From assembly GCA_003151665.1 (NCBI GenBank), contig PLYD01000176.1:1-10877 (forward strand): a stretch of DNA of 10,877 nt, written 5' to 3'. Numbering within the stretch: the stretch's first letter is position 1; the number at the start of each line of letters is the position of its first letter. The stretch is from Candidatus Dormiibacterota bacterium (GTDB lineage: Bacteria > Chloroflexota > Dormibacteria > Dormibacterales > Dormibacteraceae). A program made the position numbers and the translations under genes. Of this stretch, positions 1-6,987 are shown piece after piece. The notes beneath the pieces are model-generated. The model was given only the letters and a program-made list of their open reading frames with translations. It had not been told where the DNA came from and made no database searches.

Positions 1-170
1 TGGCGGCCGGCTACATAGTTCCGCGCACGGCCAACATCGCTGTCACCATCACGCCGCTGCCGGTGCTGATCGCGGTGGCTGTCGCCGTCGCTGTCGGGCT
101 CATCTTCGGGGTTTATCCGGCGCTGAGGGCCGCAAGGCTTGCGCCAATTGAGGCGCTTCGCGCGCAGTGA
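1..170 (+). CDS. FtsX/MacB-type ABC transporter permease, C-terminal fragment
   Basis: Only the last 55 codons are present; the frame enters from the left edge (first full codon at base 3) and ends at TGA 168-170. The visible part has a short periplasmic-looking stretch, one hydrophobic membrane helix rich in Val/Ala/Ile, then a Tyr-Pro-Ala-x-Arg-Ala-Ala-Arg stretch and a Pro-Ile-Glu-Ala-Leu-Arg ending. That ending, just after the last helix, is the usual C-terminus of FtsX-domain permeases such as MacB and LolC/E-like proteins. Such permeases work with a separate LolD/MacB-type ATPase in moving lipoproteins, peptides or drugs, or in envelope remodelling. The next gene starts 13 nt later on the same strand, so the two are probably co-transcribed. 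The substrate is unknown because the rest of the gene lies outside the window. Confidence 0.8.
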   Translation, partial: AAGYIVPRTANIAVTITPLPVLIAVAVAVAVGLIFGVYPALRAARLAPIEALRAQ

Positions 171-171
171 A

Positions 172-175
172 GGAG
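172..175 (+). promoter_or_regulatory. Shine-Dalgarno deciding the lipoprotein start
   Basis: GGAG (within AAGGAG, 170-175) lies 8 nt before ATG 184. This selects ATG 184 over the in-frame TTG at 139, which lies inside the permease gene and would put a charged, Arg-rich stretch in front of the lipoprotein signal. Confidence 0.75.
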
Positions 176-183
176 ACACATTC

Positions 184-948
184 ATGAATCGCTTCCTCCC
201 ACTTCTCGCTGTGGCCGCGTTCGGGCTTGCCGCATGCGGCAGCACCGCGTCGGCGGCAAAGACCGCGCCCAGCCCGTCGGGCGCCAACGCGCTTCGCAAC
301 GGCGCTTCAGGCCAGCTGGTTCAGGTCAACGGCCAAACGCTCATCCTGACCGGCCCCAACGGCGACACCACTGTCACCGTGAGCGCCACCACGACCTACA
401 CCAAGACGGCGATCGCCACGCTGGCCGATATCACCAAGGGATCGTGCCTCGTGGCCACCGGACAGAAGGACCCGACCTCGGGAGCGGTCACCGCGACCAC
501 CGTGCGTGTCTCGCCCAAGACCGCAGCCGGGTGCGCTGCCCCAGGTTTCGGGCCAGGAACGAACCCGCGCGCAACCCCGCCCGTCACCGCTACACCGCGT
601 CCCACCCCGAGCGGCCAGGCGAACCTGGCGTTCGTGACGGGTGACGTCACGGCGGTGAGCGGCACCTCGGTCACCGTGAAGACCGCGGCGAGTGGCAACC
701 AGACGATCACGGTGGCTTCGGCAGCGACGATCACCGCCACGGCGGACGTAACCGCGGCCGCACTTCAGAACGGACAGTGCCTTCGCGCTACTGGCGCCAA
801 GGATGCCGCCGGCAACGTGCAGGCGACGTCGGTCACCATCACCCCTGCAGGTCCCTCAGGCACTTGCACGACCGGGGCCGGGGGCCGAGGCGGATTTGGC
901 GGCGGCAACCGGCCCGGTGGCGGCGGCGGCACCGCACCGGGCGCCTAG
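184..948 (+). CDS. Lipoprotein with two tandem DUF5666-like repeats
   Basis: This 254-residue protein starts with a lipoprotein signal: a hydrophobic core and lipobox Leu-Ala-Ala-Cys, with the lipidated Cys at residue 18. An Ala/Ser/Pro linker follows, then two copies of a beta-rich module at about 42-117 and 149-228, separated by a Pro/Thr-rich linker (about 121-147). Each copy has Gly-x-Cys-Leu-x-Ala-Thr-Gly-x-Lys-Asp, then Val-x-Ala-Thr-x-Val, and a closing Cys. The Cys pairs (88/117 and 199/228) have identical spacing, which suggests one disulfide per module. The C-terminal 25 residues are almost all Gly with Arg/Pro/Asn. The layout matches DUF5666-type small beta-barrel repeats, whose function is unknown. 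It is probably anchored outside the membrane and co-transcribed with the upstream ABC permease, so a role in that export or envelope system is possible but inferred. Its stop overlaps the convergent hydrolase stop. Confidence 0.75.
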   Translation: MNRFLPLLAVAAFGLAACGSTASAAKTAPSPSGANALRNGASGQLVQVNGQTLILTGPNGDTTVTVSATTTYTKTAIATLADITKGSCLVATGQKDPTSGAVTATTVRVSPKTAAGCAAPGFGPGTNPRATPPVTATPRPTPSGQANLAFVTGDVTAVSGTSVTVKTAASGNQTITVASAATITATADVTAAALQNGQCLRATGAKDAAGNVQATSVTITPAGPSGTCTTGAGGRGGFGGGNRPGGGGGTAPGA

Positions 949-2021
949 CTTGCGGTAGTCAGCTGCTCGTGTAGCCAGTCCGCCATCAGCGGGCGGTACT
1001 TGTAGGCGATGTTGTTGCAGACGTGGTTGCCGTCCGGGTAGATGACCAGCGTCGCGTTGCCGGCCTCGCGCGCGATCCGCTCGGCATGAGACGGCGGGAA
1101 GAGGCGGTCCCTGGCGCCGTGGATGACGAGCAACGGTTGCGTGACCTTGTGGAGGATGCCTTCGAGGTTCAGCGTGTAGGCCTTGCGTTTCGCCTCTGCA
1201 TCATCAGCCGACTTCGTATAGAAGACGTATCCGCCCCTGGTGAGGGGGTTGAGCGCATCCCAGCATTCGCCGAGGTTGTAAGGGCCCGCCAGGCCCACCA
1301 AAGCCCTGATGCGCTTTTCGTAAGCCGCAGCGCGGGGCCCGTAGATCGCGCCCATGCTGATCCCCATCAGGCCGACGCGGTCCTGGTCGACGCCAAGATC
1401 CAGGCCCGATAGGTGGTCGAGCAGCGGCGTGATCACCGTCTCCCAGTTGGGACGGATCGCGAAGTTGACAGAGTTCTCGGATTGGCCCGGGCCGTCGATG
1501 GTGAGCGTCGCCAGCCCGCGCTGGAGGAAGTCATTCTCGATCGCGAACAGCTCTTCCTTGGACGAGTCGAGCCCGGGCACCATCAGCACCAATGGTGGCT
1601 GGACGGATTTGGGCCGCCGCAGGTTGCCCGGGATGATGCCGCCTTCGAACGGAATCTCCAGGCGCTCAGCCGGCGGGTCGAGGTGCGGCATCGCGTTGCG
1701 ATAGACGGCGACCGACCTGTCGCGCAGCTCACCATGCAGACCGGCGTCCTCGAACCACAGGAACTTCCCGAGATGCCAGCACCAGGCGGCCCGCTGGTAG
1801 GCCTGGGCCGCCGACAGCTGGCGCCCGCGTTCCTCGGCCTCATGGCCCAGGGCCTCGTGCATCTCACCAACCGCTTTCCAGTGGGGCGCCCAATCCGTCC
1901 ACTCGGTGGTCCTGGCCACCGTGTCATCGAAGTCGTTGACGTCGATGCCATTGGCGACGAAGCGCGGCCGCCAATGGTGTGCCGCCACCTGCACGCGGTT
2001 GGGGGTGTCGTGCGCGCTCAC
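945..2021 (-). CDS. Alpha/beta hydrolase, DHPON hydrolase-like (probable C-C or ester hydrolase)
   Basis: With the GTG start at 2021 the protein has 358 residues. The reading frame is open further upstream, but GTG 2021 overlaps the TGA of the preceding oxidoreductase in a GTGA tetranucleotide, and homology-like sequence begins there. Residues 1-115 are helical and Trp-rich (cap region); the hydrolase fold begins near 120. Visible active-site features are the nucleophile elbow Gly-Ile-Ser-Met-Gly with Ser222, Asp305 in His-Gly-Ala-Arg-Asp, and His333 in Asp-Gly-Asn-His. Val-Pro-Gly-Leu-Asp-Ser (148-153) probably carries the oxyanion hole, followed by Asp-Gly-Pro-Gly-Gln (176-180). The layout and length resemble 2,6-dihydroxypseudooxynicotine hydrolase of nicotine catabolism and related FrsA/DUF1100 enzymes; from memory, that enzyme's triad sits at nearly the same positions. 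Glu252 may correspond to its extra catalytic Glu. As the last gene of the importer operon it probably cleaves the product of the FAD oxidoreductase. The actual substrate is unknown. Confidence 0.85.
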   Translation of the reverse strand: MSAHDTPNRVQVAAHHWRPRFVANGIDVNDFDDTVARTTEWTDWAPHWKAVGEMHEALGHEAEERGRQLSAAQAYQRAAWCWHLGKFLWFEDAGLHGELRDRSVAVYRNAMPHLDPPAERLEIPFEGGIIPGNLRRPKSVQPPLVLMVPGLDSSKEELFAIENDFLQRGLATLTIDGPGQSENSVNFAIRPNWETVITPLLDHLSGLDLGVDQDRVGLMGISMGAIYGPRAAAYEKRIRALVGLAGPYNLGECWDALNPLTRGGYVFYTKSADDAEAKRKAYTLNLEGILHKVTQPLLVIHGARDRLFPPSHAERIAREAGNATLVIYPDGNHVCNNIAYKYRPLMADWLHEQLTTAS

Positions 2022-3610
2022 GAGGCCGCGATCCTGGTTCCGCTGACGGCCTCGTCGAGGCTCGACCCAAGGTCGTGCAGGAACACCTCGGCGCAGTTGC
2101 GTCCAGGCAAACCGGAAACCGCGCCGCCCGGATGGGTACAGGCGCCCGTCTGGTACAGGCCCTCGATCGGGGTCCGGTACGACGACCAGCCCTCCACCGG
2201 CCTGGAGAAGCCGCTCTGCTCCGGTGAGTTGGCCCCGCCGTGGCACGAGCCGCGCCAGTTGGCTGAATTTCTGCGCTCGAGGTCAAGAGGCGAGTCCACG
2301 TGCTCGGCCATGACGATGCGCCGGGAAAGGTTTGGCGACAGCGGCGAGAGTCGCTCGAAGAGCTCATTGGAGACGTCCTGCTTGATCGTGTCCCAGTGCT
2401 CGGGACCCTGCTTCAGCTCGTAAGGCAGAAAGCTGACGACCTTGAAGGTGTGCTCGCCAGCCGGAGCGCGGGTGGCATCGATGACCGTAGGCGTGAGGGC
2501 GAGAAACACCGGTTCTTCCAGGTCGATCCGGCCCGCACGGAAAGCGGCAAGCATCGCGGCATAGGCATCCAGGGATTCGAGCGCGCCCATGGTGACGCTG
2601 GCGCCGAGTCCATCGGCCATCCGGAAGCGGGGCGCCTCGGTCAACGCGTAATGCGTGACGAACATCGTCAGGTTGGGCTGCCACCGCGCCACGCCTGCGA
2701 GGTAATCGGCCGGAAGGTTCTGCTCGCCGACGATCCCGGCCAGATGCTTGACATGGATCGTCGAAACGATCGCCCGGTCAGCTTCGTAGGTCGACCCATC
2801 GTCCGTATTCAGTGCTGTGGCCCGGCCGCCTTCGACAGCGATGCGCGTGATTCGCTTGGATGTGAGGACGATGCCACCGTGCTCCTCAATGTCACGGGCC
2901 AGAGCCAATGGCAGCCGAATCGACCCCCCTTCGGGCAGGATCCAGCTGAACCGCTGCCGGCCCGCCGCCAGCGAGAAGGCCATGATGCCCGACTCCGGCT
3001 CGTCGAGCGGATGCAAGGTCATGAAAGCGATCCACGCGAAGAAGGCGCGCACATGATCGTCGCGGAATCGCTCTTTGACGATGTCGATCGCGCTGGCATC
3101 TCGGATCGATTGCATCTTCTCCCCCAGTGGGCTGGCCAGTGTGCGCGCGATGACCTCATCGGGCGGAAACGGTGCGCTCGCGCGTTCGTCATTGATGACC
3201 TTGGCCATGAGGTCCCAGTCGGCGAGGAGCTGCCGATATGCAAGCGCGTCCGCTGGCGAGAAGCGCGCGAGCTCGGCGCACGTCCTCTCGACGTCGCGCC
3301 ACATGGTGATCGAGCAGCCATCGAGAAAGGGCATTGTGAACACAGGATCCGGGTACAGGTACTTGAGCCCGTGCCGGTCGAGCTCCAGCTCGTTGTTGCG
3401 CATCAGTGGGTTGCTCTGAATCAGGTTGTGCGCGGTGGCGCAGGGATCGTGCAGAAAGCCGGGCAGGGTCAGCTCCTCACTGGTGGTGTCGCCGCCGATC
3501 CGCGGTGCGCCCTCGAGAACCAGCACCCGAAAACCCGCGCGCGCCGCATAAGCGGCGGCGACGAGGTTGTTGTGGCCCGCGCCCGCAAAGACGATGTCGT
3601 AGCGGCTCAT
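2018..3610 (-). CDS. FAD-dependent oxidoreductase, COG1233 / PYROXD2-like (phytoene desaturase superfamily)
   Basis: This 530-residue flavoprotein starts at ATG 3610, which overlaps the livF stop as ATGA. The N-terminus has the dinucleotide-binding motif Gly-Ala-Gly-His-Asn-Asn-Leu (10-16), the acidic Glu33 ending the second beta strand, and Arg-Ile-Gly-Gly (37-40). The C-terminus has the second FAD motif, with Gly-Leu-Tyr-Gln-Thr-Gly-Ala (484-490) and Gly-Gly-Ala-Val-Ser-Gly-Leu-Pro-Gly (495-503). This pairing is typical of COG1233 proteins, which include carotenoid desaturases and the poorly characterised PYROXD2 group. The Gly-His-Asn variant and the absence of any carotenoid gene nearby favour the PYROXD2-like side over phytoene desaturase. 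It probably oxidises the imported compound, perhaps as an amine or C-C desaturating oxidase, before the downstream hydrolase acts. Substrate and electron acceptor cannot be read from the sequence. Confidence 0.88.
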   Translation of the reverse strand: MSRYDIVFAGAGHNNLVAAAYAARAGFRVLVLEGAPRIGGDTTSEELTLPGFLHDPCATAHNLIQSNPLMRNNELELDRHGLKYLYPDPVFTMPFLDGCSITMWRDVERTCAELARFSPADALAYRQLLADWDLMAKVINDERASAPFPPDEVIARTLASPLGEKMQSIRDASAIDIVKERFRDDHVRAFFAWIAFMTLHPLDEPESGIMAFSLAAGRQRFSWILPEGGSIRLPLALARDIEEHGGIVLTSKRITRIAVEGGRATALNTDDGSTYEADRAIVSTIHVKHLAGIVGEQNLPADYLAGVARWQPNLTMFVTHYALTEAPRFRMADGLGASVTMGALESLDAYAAMLAAFRAGRIDLEEPVFLALTPTVIDATRAPAGEHTFKVVSFLPYELKQGPEHWDTIKQDVSNELFERLSPLSPNLSRRIVMAEHVDSPLDLERRNSANWRGSCHGGANSPEQSGFSRPVEGWSSYRTPIEGLYQTGACTHPGGAVSGLPGRNCAEVFLHDLGSSLDEAVSGTRIAAS

Positions 3611-4323
3611 GCCGCCCCCAGGTAAAGCCGGCCGATCTCCGGGTTGCTGAGCACCTCGGGACCAGGGCCCTGGAGCCGCACCCGTCCGCTCTCCATCACC
3701 ACGCCGTGCGTGGCGATGCCCAGGCCGGACCGCGCATTCTGCTCGACGAGCAGAAGCGTGTGCCCCGCGTCGTTCATCGAACGGATGGTGTTGAACACTG
3801 TGGTTCGAGTCTTGGGGTCGAGACCCATCGATGGCTCGTCCAGGATGAGCAATGTCGGATCGAGCATCAGCGCCCGAGCGAACTCCACGATTTTCTGCTG
3901 GCCTCCGGACAACGAGGCCGCCAGCTCGTTGCGGCGCTCTTTGACGATGGGGAATGTCTCGCCCACGGCCGCCAGCCGCCTTTCGACCAGGCCCCTGTCG
4001 CGGACCGTGTATGCGCCGAGGCGCACGTTCTCCCAGACAGTCATGGTCGGGAACAGGCTGCGCTCCTGCGGCACCTGCACGATGCCGCGGTTGAGAATCG
4101 CGCGCGGGCTTAGCGCCGCGATCGACTCACGTCGAAATCGCACTGACCCGCGAGTCGGCTTCAGCAATCCGCTCACCACTCGCAGCAACGTCGACTTGCC
4201 GGCGCCGTTGGGCCCGACGATGCACGTAAGGCTGCCTTCCTCGACGGTCAGGTCGATGCCGAGCAGGATGTCGCCACCCCCATAGCCGGCCACCAGGCCC
4301 TGCAGCTCAAGCAGCGCGGCCAT
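3607..4323 (-). CDS. livF: HAAT-family ABC importer ATPase LivF
   Basis: This 238-residue ATPase starts at ATG 4323, one nucleotide after the livG stop (TGA-G-ATG); the frame is open further upstream but that part lies inside livG. Walker A Gly-Pro-Asn-Gly-Ala-Gly-Lys-Ser is at 37-44, the Q-loop Gln at 86 (in Val-Pro-Gln-Glu-Arg), signature Leu-Ser-Gly-Gly-Gln at 138-142, and Walker B ending in Asp-Glu-Pro at 162-164. After the switch strand it reads Val-Glu-Gln-Asn-Ala instead of the usual Glu-His; as I recall this Gln substitution is normal for LivF and distinguishes it from LivG. It should pair with LivG on the cytoplasmic face of LivH/LivM and power uptake by ATP hydrolysis. The gene symbol denotes the family; transport of branched-chain amino acids is not implied. 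Confidence 0.95.
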   Translation of the reverse strand: MAALLELQGLVAGYGGGDILLGIDLTVEEGSLTCIVGPNGAGKSTLLRVVSGLLKPTRGSVRFRRESIAALSPRAILNRGIVQVPQERSLFPTMTVWENVRLGAYTVRDRGLVERRLAAVGETFPIVKERRNELAASLSGGQQKIVEFARALMLDPTLLILDEPSMGLDPKTRTTVFNTIRSMNDAGHTLLLVEQNARSGLGIATHGVVMESGRVRLQGPGPEVLSNPEIGRLYLGAA

Positions 4324-4324
4324 C

Positions 4325-5056
4325 TCAGGCGCCCAGGTAGGCATCGAGGACGGCGGGATCGTTGCGCACCGCGTCCGGCTTGCCGCTCGCGATCTCACGT
4401 CCCCGATGCACCACGATGACCTCGGAACAGAGGTTCATCACAAAGCTCATGTTGTGCTCGACGATGAGGAACGAGGTTCCGCGCTCGTTGAGGGTGCGGA
4501 GGCGGTCGGCGATGCGTTCGAGCAGCGCGGGGTTGACGCCACCGGCCGGCTCGTCCAGCAGCACGAGCTCGGGCTCGGCCATCATCACAGCGCCCAACTC
4601 GAGAAGCTTGCGCTGCCCGTATGAAAGCGATCCGCCGAGCGCCTCGGCGACCTGTGCGATCTCGAGAAATTCCAGCATCTCCATCGCCTTCGATCTCTCA
4701 TGGCTCCAGCCGGCGCGAGAGAACAGCGCACGCAGGCCCTTCCGTCGTATGGGCACCAGCAGGTTCTCGAGCGCCGTTAAACGCGGGAAGATGCGCGCGA
4801 GCTGGAACGTGCGGCCGATCCCACGCTCATAGACGCGGTCGGGCCCGAGGCCGTCGATCAGCTGGGACTTGAAGGTGATCTGGCCTTCGTCCTTGGCGAT
4901 GAACCCTGTGATCAGGTTGAAGATGGTCGTCTTGCCAGATCCGTTGGGCCCGATGAGGCCGGTGATGCCTCCGGCTGGAATGGAGAGGGTGCAGTCATCC
5001 ACAGCGACCACGCCCCCAAAACGTTTGCTGAGGTGGTCGACCTGGAGCAGGCTCAT
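4325..5056 (-). CDS. livG: HAAT-family ABC importer ATPase LivG
   Basis: This 243-residue ATPase starts at ATG 5056, overlapping the livM stop as ATGA. Walker A Gly-Pro-Asn-Gly-Ser-Gly-Lys-Thr is at 36-43, the Q-loop Gln at 85 in Gly-Arg-Thr-Phe-Gln, the signature at 144-148 is Leu-Ser-Tyr-Gly-Gln (the Tyr variant common in LivG), Walker B ends Asp-Glu-Pro at 168-170, and the switch His is 201 in Val-Glu-His-Asn-Met. The Ala-Gly-Gly-Val-Asn-Pro stretch after Walker B and the C-terminal Val-Leu-Asp-Ala-Tyr-Leu-Gly are LivG hallmarks. All catalytic motifs are intact. It is the partner ATPase of LivF. No strong Shine-Dalgarno precedes the ATG, so translation probably depends on coupling to livM. 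Confidence 0.95.
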   Translation of the reverse strand: MSLLQVDHLSKRFGGVVAVDDCTLSIPAGGITGLIGPNGSGKTTIFNLITGFIAKDEGQITFKSQLIDGLGPDRVYERGIGRTFQLARIFPRLTALENLLVPIRRKGLRALFSRAGWSHERSKAMEMLEFLEIAQVAEALGGSLSYGQRKLLELGAVMMAEPELVLLDEPAGGVNPALLERIADRLRTLNERGTSFLIVEHNMSFVMNLCSEVIVVHRGREIASGKPDAVRNDPAVLDAYLGA

Positions 5057-6057
5057 GGCGCTGCGCCCGCACGAGCCGCCGGCGTCTTCGCCCGCTGCCT
5101 CGCGATGAGCTCGCTCGCCGAAGGGATGATGCCCCGCGGCATGAACAGCATGACAAGCAGGAAGACGGCGGAGTAAAGGACGAGGTAGAGGCGGCTCGCG
5201 CCGTAGTTGTATGCGAGCCAGAGCTGCGCCGGCTCGAGAATCAGCGCCCCAAGCACCGGTCCCCACAGAGTTCCGAGACCACCGAGGAACACCATCAGCA
5301 CCATCGAGATGCCAATCAGCGGATCAACCACAAATTGCGGATAGATGAAGGTCACGTAGTAGCCGTAAACGCCGCCGATCATGCCCACCAGGGCGGCGCT
5401 GATAACAAAGGCAGTCAACTTGAAAGCGCCGGCAGGGACGCCGACGGCAAGCGCCTTGTCTTCATCATCGCGAATCGCCAGCAGGCCAAGCCCGAACTTT
5501 GATCTGCGGATCCACCAAGAGACCGCCAGGCCCACGAGTGCGAGCGCCAGCATCGCGTAGTAGAACGGGATGTTGAAGAAGCCGCCGCGCCACGGCGGGT
5601 TGGGAAAAGCCAGGCCCGCCCCCCCGCCGGTCAGGCTCGTCAGATTCTCGGCCAATAACTGCAGCATGAACATGAAGGCGATCGTGACGATCACAAAGGT
5701 CGCCGCCCGCGTTCGCAGCGCAAACCAGCCGACCACCGCAGCGAGCACTGCGGTGAGAACGCCGGCCACCGGCACGAAAACGAACGGCTCATAGCCGCCG
5801 GCAACCCCGAGCTTGGCCAGCAAGAGGCCAAGCGCGTAAGACCCGAAACCGAAGAACCCCGCGTGGCCCAGCGAGATGTAGCCCGTGTAGCCACCCATGA
5901 TGTTCCAGGCAGTCGCGAGTCCCACGTACATCACCGTAAAGACCGCTATGTTCGTGGTTGCCGAATCCGGCGATATCGCAGGGAGCAGTAGCGCAACCGC
6001 CAAGAGCGCGACCAGGCCCAGAAGCATCAGCACGCGCCGGTCGCGTATACGCTTCAC
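5053..6057 (-). CDS. livM: HAAT-family ABC importer permease LivM
   Basis: With the GTG start at 6057 the protein has 334 residues. The open frame extends upstream but that part lies within livH; GTG 6057 forms a GTGA overlap with the livH stop and is followed by a Lys/Arg-rich start and a hydrophobic helix, as expected. LivM-type landmarks are Gly-Gly-Tyr-Thr-Gly-Tyr-Ile-Ser-Leu-Gly-His-Ala-Gly (55-67), the cytoplasmic ATPase-contact loop (about 187-207, with Ile-Arg-Asp-Asp-Glu), and Gly-Gly-Leu-Gly-Thr-Leu-Trp-Gly-Pro (259-267). Eight to ten membrane segments are visible. It forms the inner-membrane channel with LivH. The last 20 residues are Ala/Arg-rich and look cytoplasmic. Confidence 0.94.
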   Translation of the reverse strand: MKRIRDRRVLMLLGLVALLAVALLLPAISPDSATTNIAVFTVMYVGLATAWNIMGGYTGYISLGHAGFFGFGSYALGLLLAKLGVAGGYEPFVFVPVAGVLTAVLAAVVGWFALRTRAATFVIVTIAFMFMLQLLAENLTSLTGGGAGLAFPNPPWRGGFFNIPFYYAMLALALVGLAVSWWIRRSKFGLGLLAIRDDEDKALAVGVPAGAFKLTAFVISAALVGMIGGVYGYYVTFIYPQFVVDPLIGISMVLMVFLGGLGTLWGPVLGALILEPAQLWLAYNYGASRLYLVLYSAVFLLVMLFMPRGIIPSASELIARQRAKTPAARAGAAP

Positions 6058-6929
6058 AGCCGCTCGCGGACTCGCAATCCGAATAGGCCCTGTGGCCTGA
6101 CCAGCAAAACGACGACCAGAACAACGAAGAACACGAAGTCGGCCCAGACCGGTGAGATCAATACGGCCGTGATGTCCTCGATCACCAACATGATGAGGGC
6201 GGCGATGATGGCGCCGCGCAGGCTGCCCAGGCCGCCGAGGACGATGATCGTCAGCAATCTCGAGATCAGGTCGTAGTGGCTTCCAGGGTTGAACGTGTTC
6301 GTGATGCCGAAGACCACGCCACCGGCGGCTGCGGTGGCCATGCCGATGCCGAAGGCGACTGCCGACACACGGTCGACATCGATGCCGACGAGCTGGGCCG
6401 CCGTCCGGTTGAGCATCGTTGCCCGGATGGCGCCCCCGAAAGTTGTGCGATAGAGCATGAGGAAGATCGCGCCCAGGATGGCCAGGCACAGCAGAAATCC
6501 GTAGATGTAGACGTAGGTGATTCGAAAATTGCCGATCGGAAAGCTTGCGGTGTCGTACCACGCGGTGATCTGCACGTAGTTGGAGGTGAAGAAGAAGCCG
6601 AGCAAACCTTCGATCCCCAGCGCGATTGCATAGGTGACCAGCACTGACAAAGCCTCGCGATCAGCCTTCAACGGGCGGATGAAGACGACCTGGAGGATGA
6701 CGCCCAACCCGAACATGACAGGCATCGTCACCACCAGGCTCACGAACGGGTCGATGTTCAGATTCCGCCACAAAACGAAGCTGAGATACGCCCCCAGAAC
6801 CACCAGGGCCCCGTGACCCACGTTGATGATGCGCATGACGCCAAAGATCAGCGTCAGGCCTGACGCCATCAGCGCATACACGCCTCCCGTGAGGACGCCG
6901 AGCACCGCCGCCTCCAGGACCAGGATCAT
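6054..6929 (-). CDS. livH: HAAT-family ABC importer permease LivH
   Basis: This 291-residue polytopic membrane protein starts at ATG 6929. The first residues run straight into the Gly-Gly-Val-Tyr-Ala-Leu helix typical of LivH. Other landmarks are Asn-Val-Gly-His-Gly (36-40), the EAA-like cytoplasmic loop around 164-185 with Ala-Ala-Gln-Leu-Val-Gly-Ile-Asp, Gly-Gly-Leu-Gly-Ser (232-236) and the closing Arg-Pro-Gln-Gly-Leu-Phe-Gly (278-284). Length and motif order are normal for the family. It lies 58 nt downstream of the binding-protein stop; the gap contains a hairpin. The Shine-Dalgarno is weak (GGA about 9 nt upstream; AGG abuts the ATG). Confidence 0.94.
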   Translation of the reverse strand: MILVLEAAVLGVLTGGVYALMASGLTLIFGVMRIINVGHGALVVLGAYLSFVLWRNLNIDPFVSLVVTMPVMFGLGVILQVVFIRPLKADREALSVLVTYAIALGIEGLLGFFFTSNYVQITAWYDTASFPIGNFRITYVYIYGFLLCLAILGAIFLMLYRTTFGGAIRATMLNRTAAQLVGIDVDRVSAVAFGIGMATAAAGGVVFGITNTFNPGSHYDLISRLLTIIVLGGLGSLRGAIIAALIMLVIEDITAVLISPVWADFVFFVVLVVVLLVRPQGLFGLRVRERL

Positions 6930-6952
6930 CCTGGCGCGTCCGGGGTGACGCA

Positions 6953-6979
6953 GGGACGGCGGCCTTCGCTCACCGTCCC
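6953..6979 (-). other. Intercistronic hairpin between binding protein and livH
   Basis: A perfect 7-bp GC-rich inverted repeat (GGGACGG 6953-6959, CCGTCCC 6973-6979) with a 13-nt loop starts 8 nt after the binding-protein stop. No T-run follows on the - strand, so it is unlikely to be a full intrinsic terminator. Hairpins at this position in importer operons often protect the upstream mRNA from 3' decay and so raise binding-protein levels over permease levels. That role is inferred here. Confidence 0.5.
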
Positions 6980-6987
6980 CGTTTCAT

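Noticed and set aside
931..956. Possible bidirectional terminator (ACCGCA/TGCGGT stem) over the convergent stops
   Set aside because: There are only 6 bp, a 14-nt loop and no T-run on either side, so it is not called as a terminator.
2022..2246. Upstream extension of the hydrolase reading frame
   Set aside because: It overlaps the FAD-binding C-terminus of the oxidoreductase in another frame and has Arg/Pro-rich shadow composition; GTG 2021 in a GTGA overlap is the better start.
1413..2423. A 336-codon + strand open frame across the hydrolase/oxidoreductase junction
   Set aside because: It is antisense to two well-supported genes and shows no recognisable domain.
2018..3610. Carotenoid biosynthesis (crtI) assignment
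   Set aside because: No crtB, crtE or other carotenoid gene is present, and the operon context is solute uptake.
2300..3625. A 441-codon open frame on the + strand opposite the FAD oxidoreductase
   Set aside because: It is antisense to an intact, clearly recognisable gene. Its translation is rich in Arg/Gly/Asp without any fold motif, a typical high-GC shadow frame.
5057..5266. Upstream extension of the livG reading frame
   Set aside because: It overlaps livM and has no ATPase homology; ATG 5056 starts the normal LivG N-terminus.
6058..6561. Upstream extension of the livM reading frame
   Set aside because: It lies within livH in another frame and is His/Arg-rich rather than membrane-like; the GTG at 6057 fits the family N-terminus.
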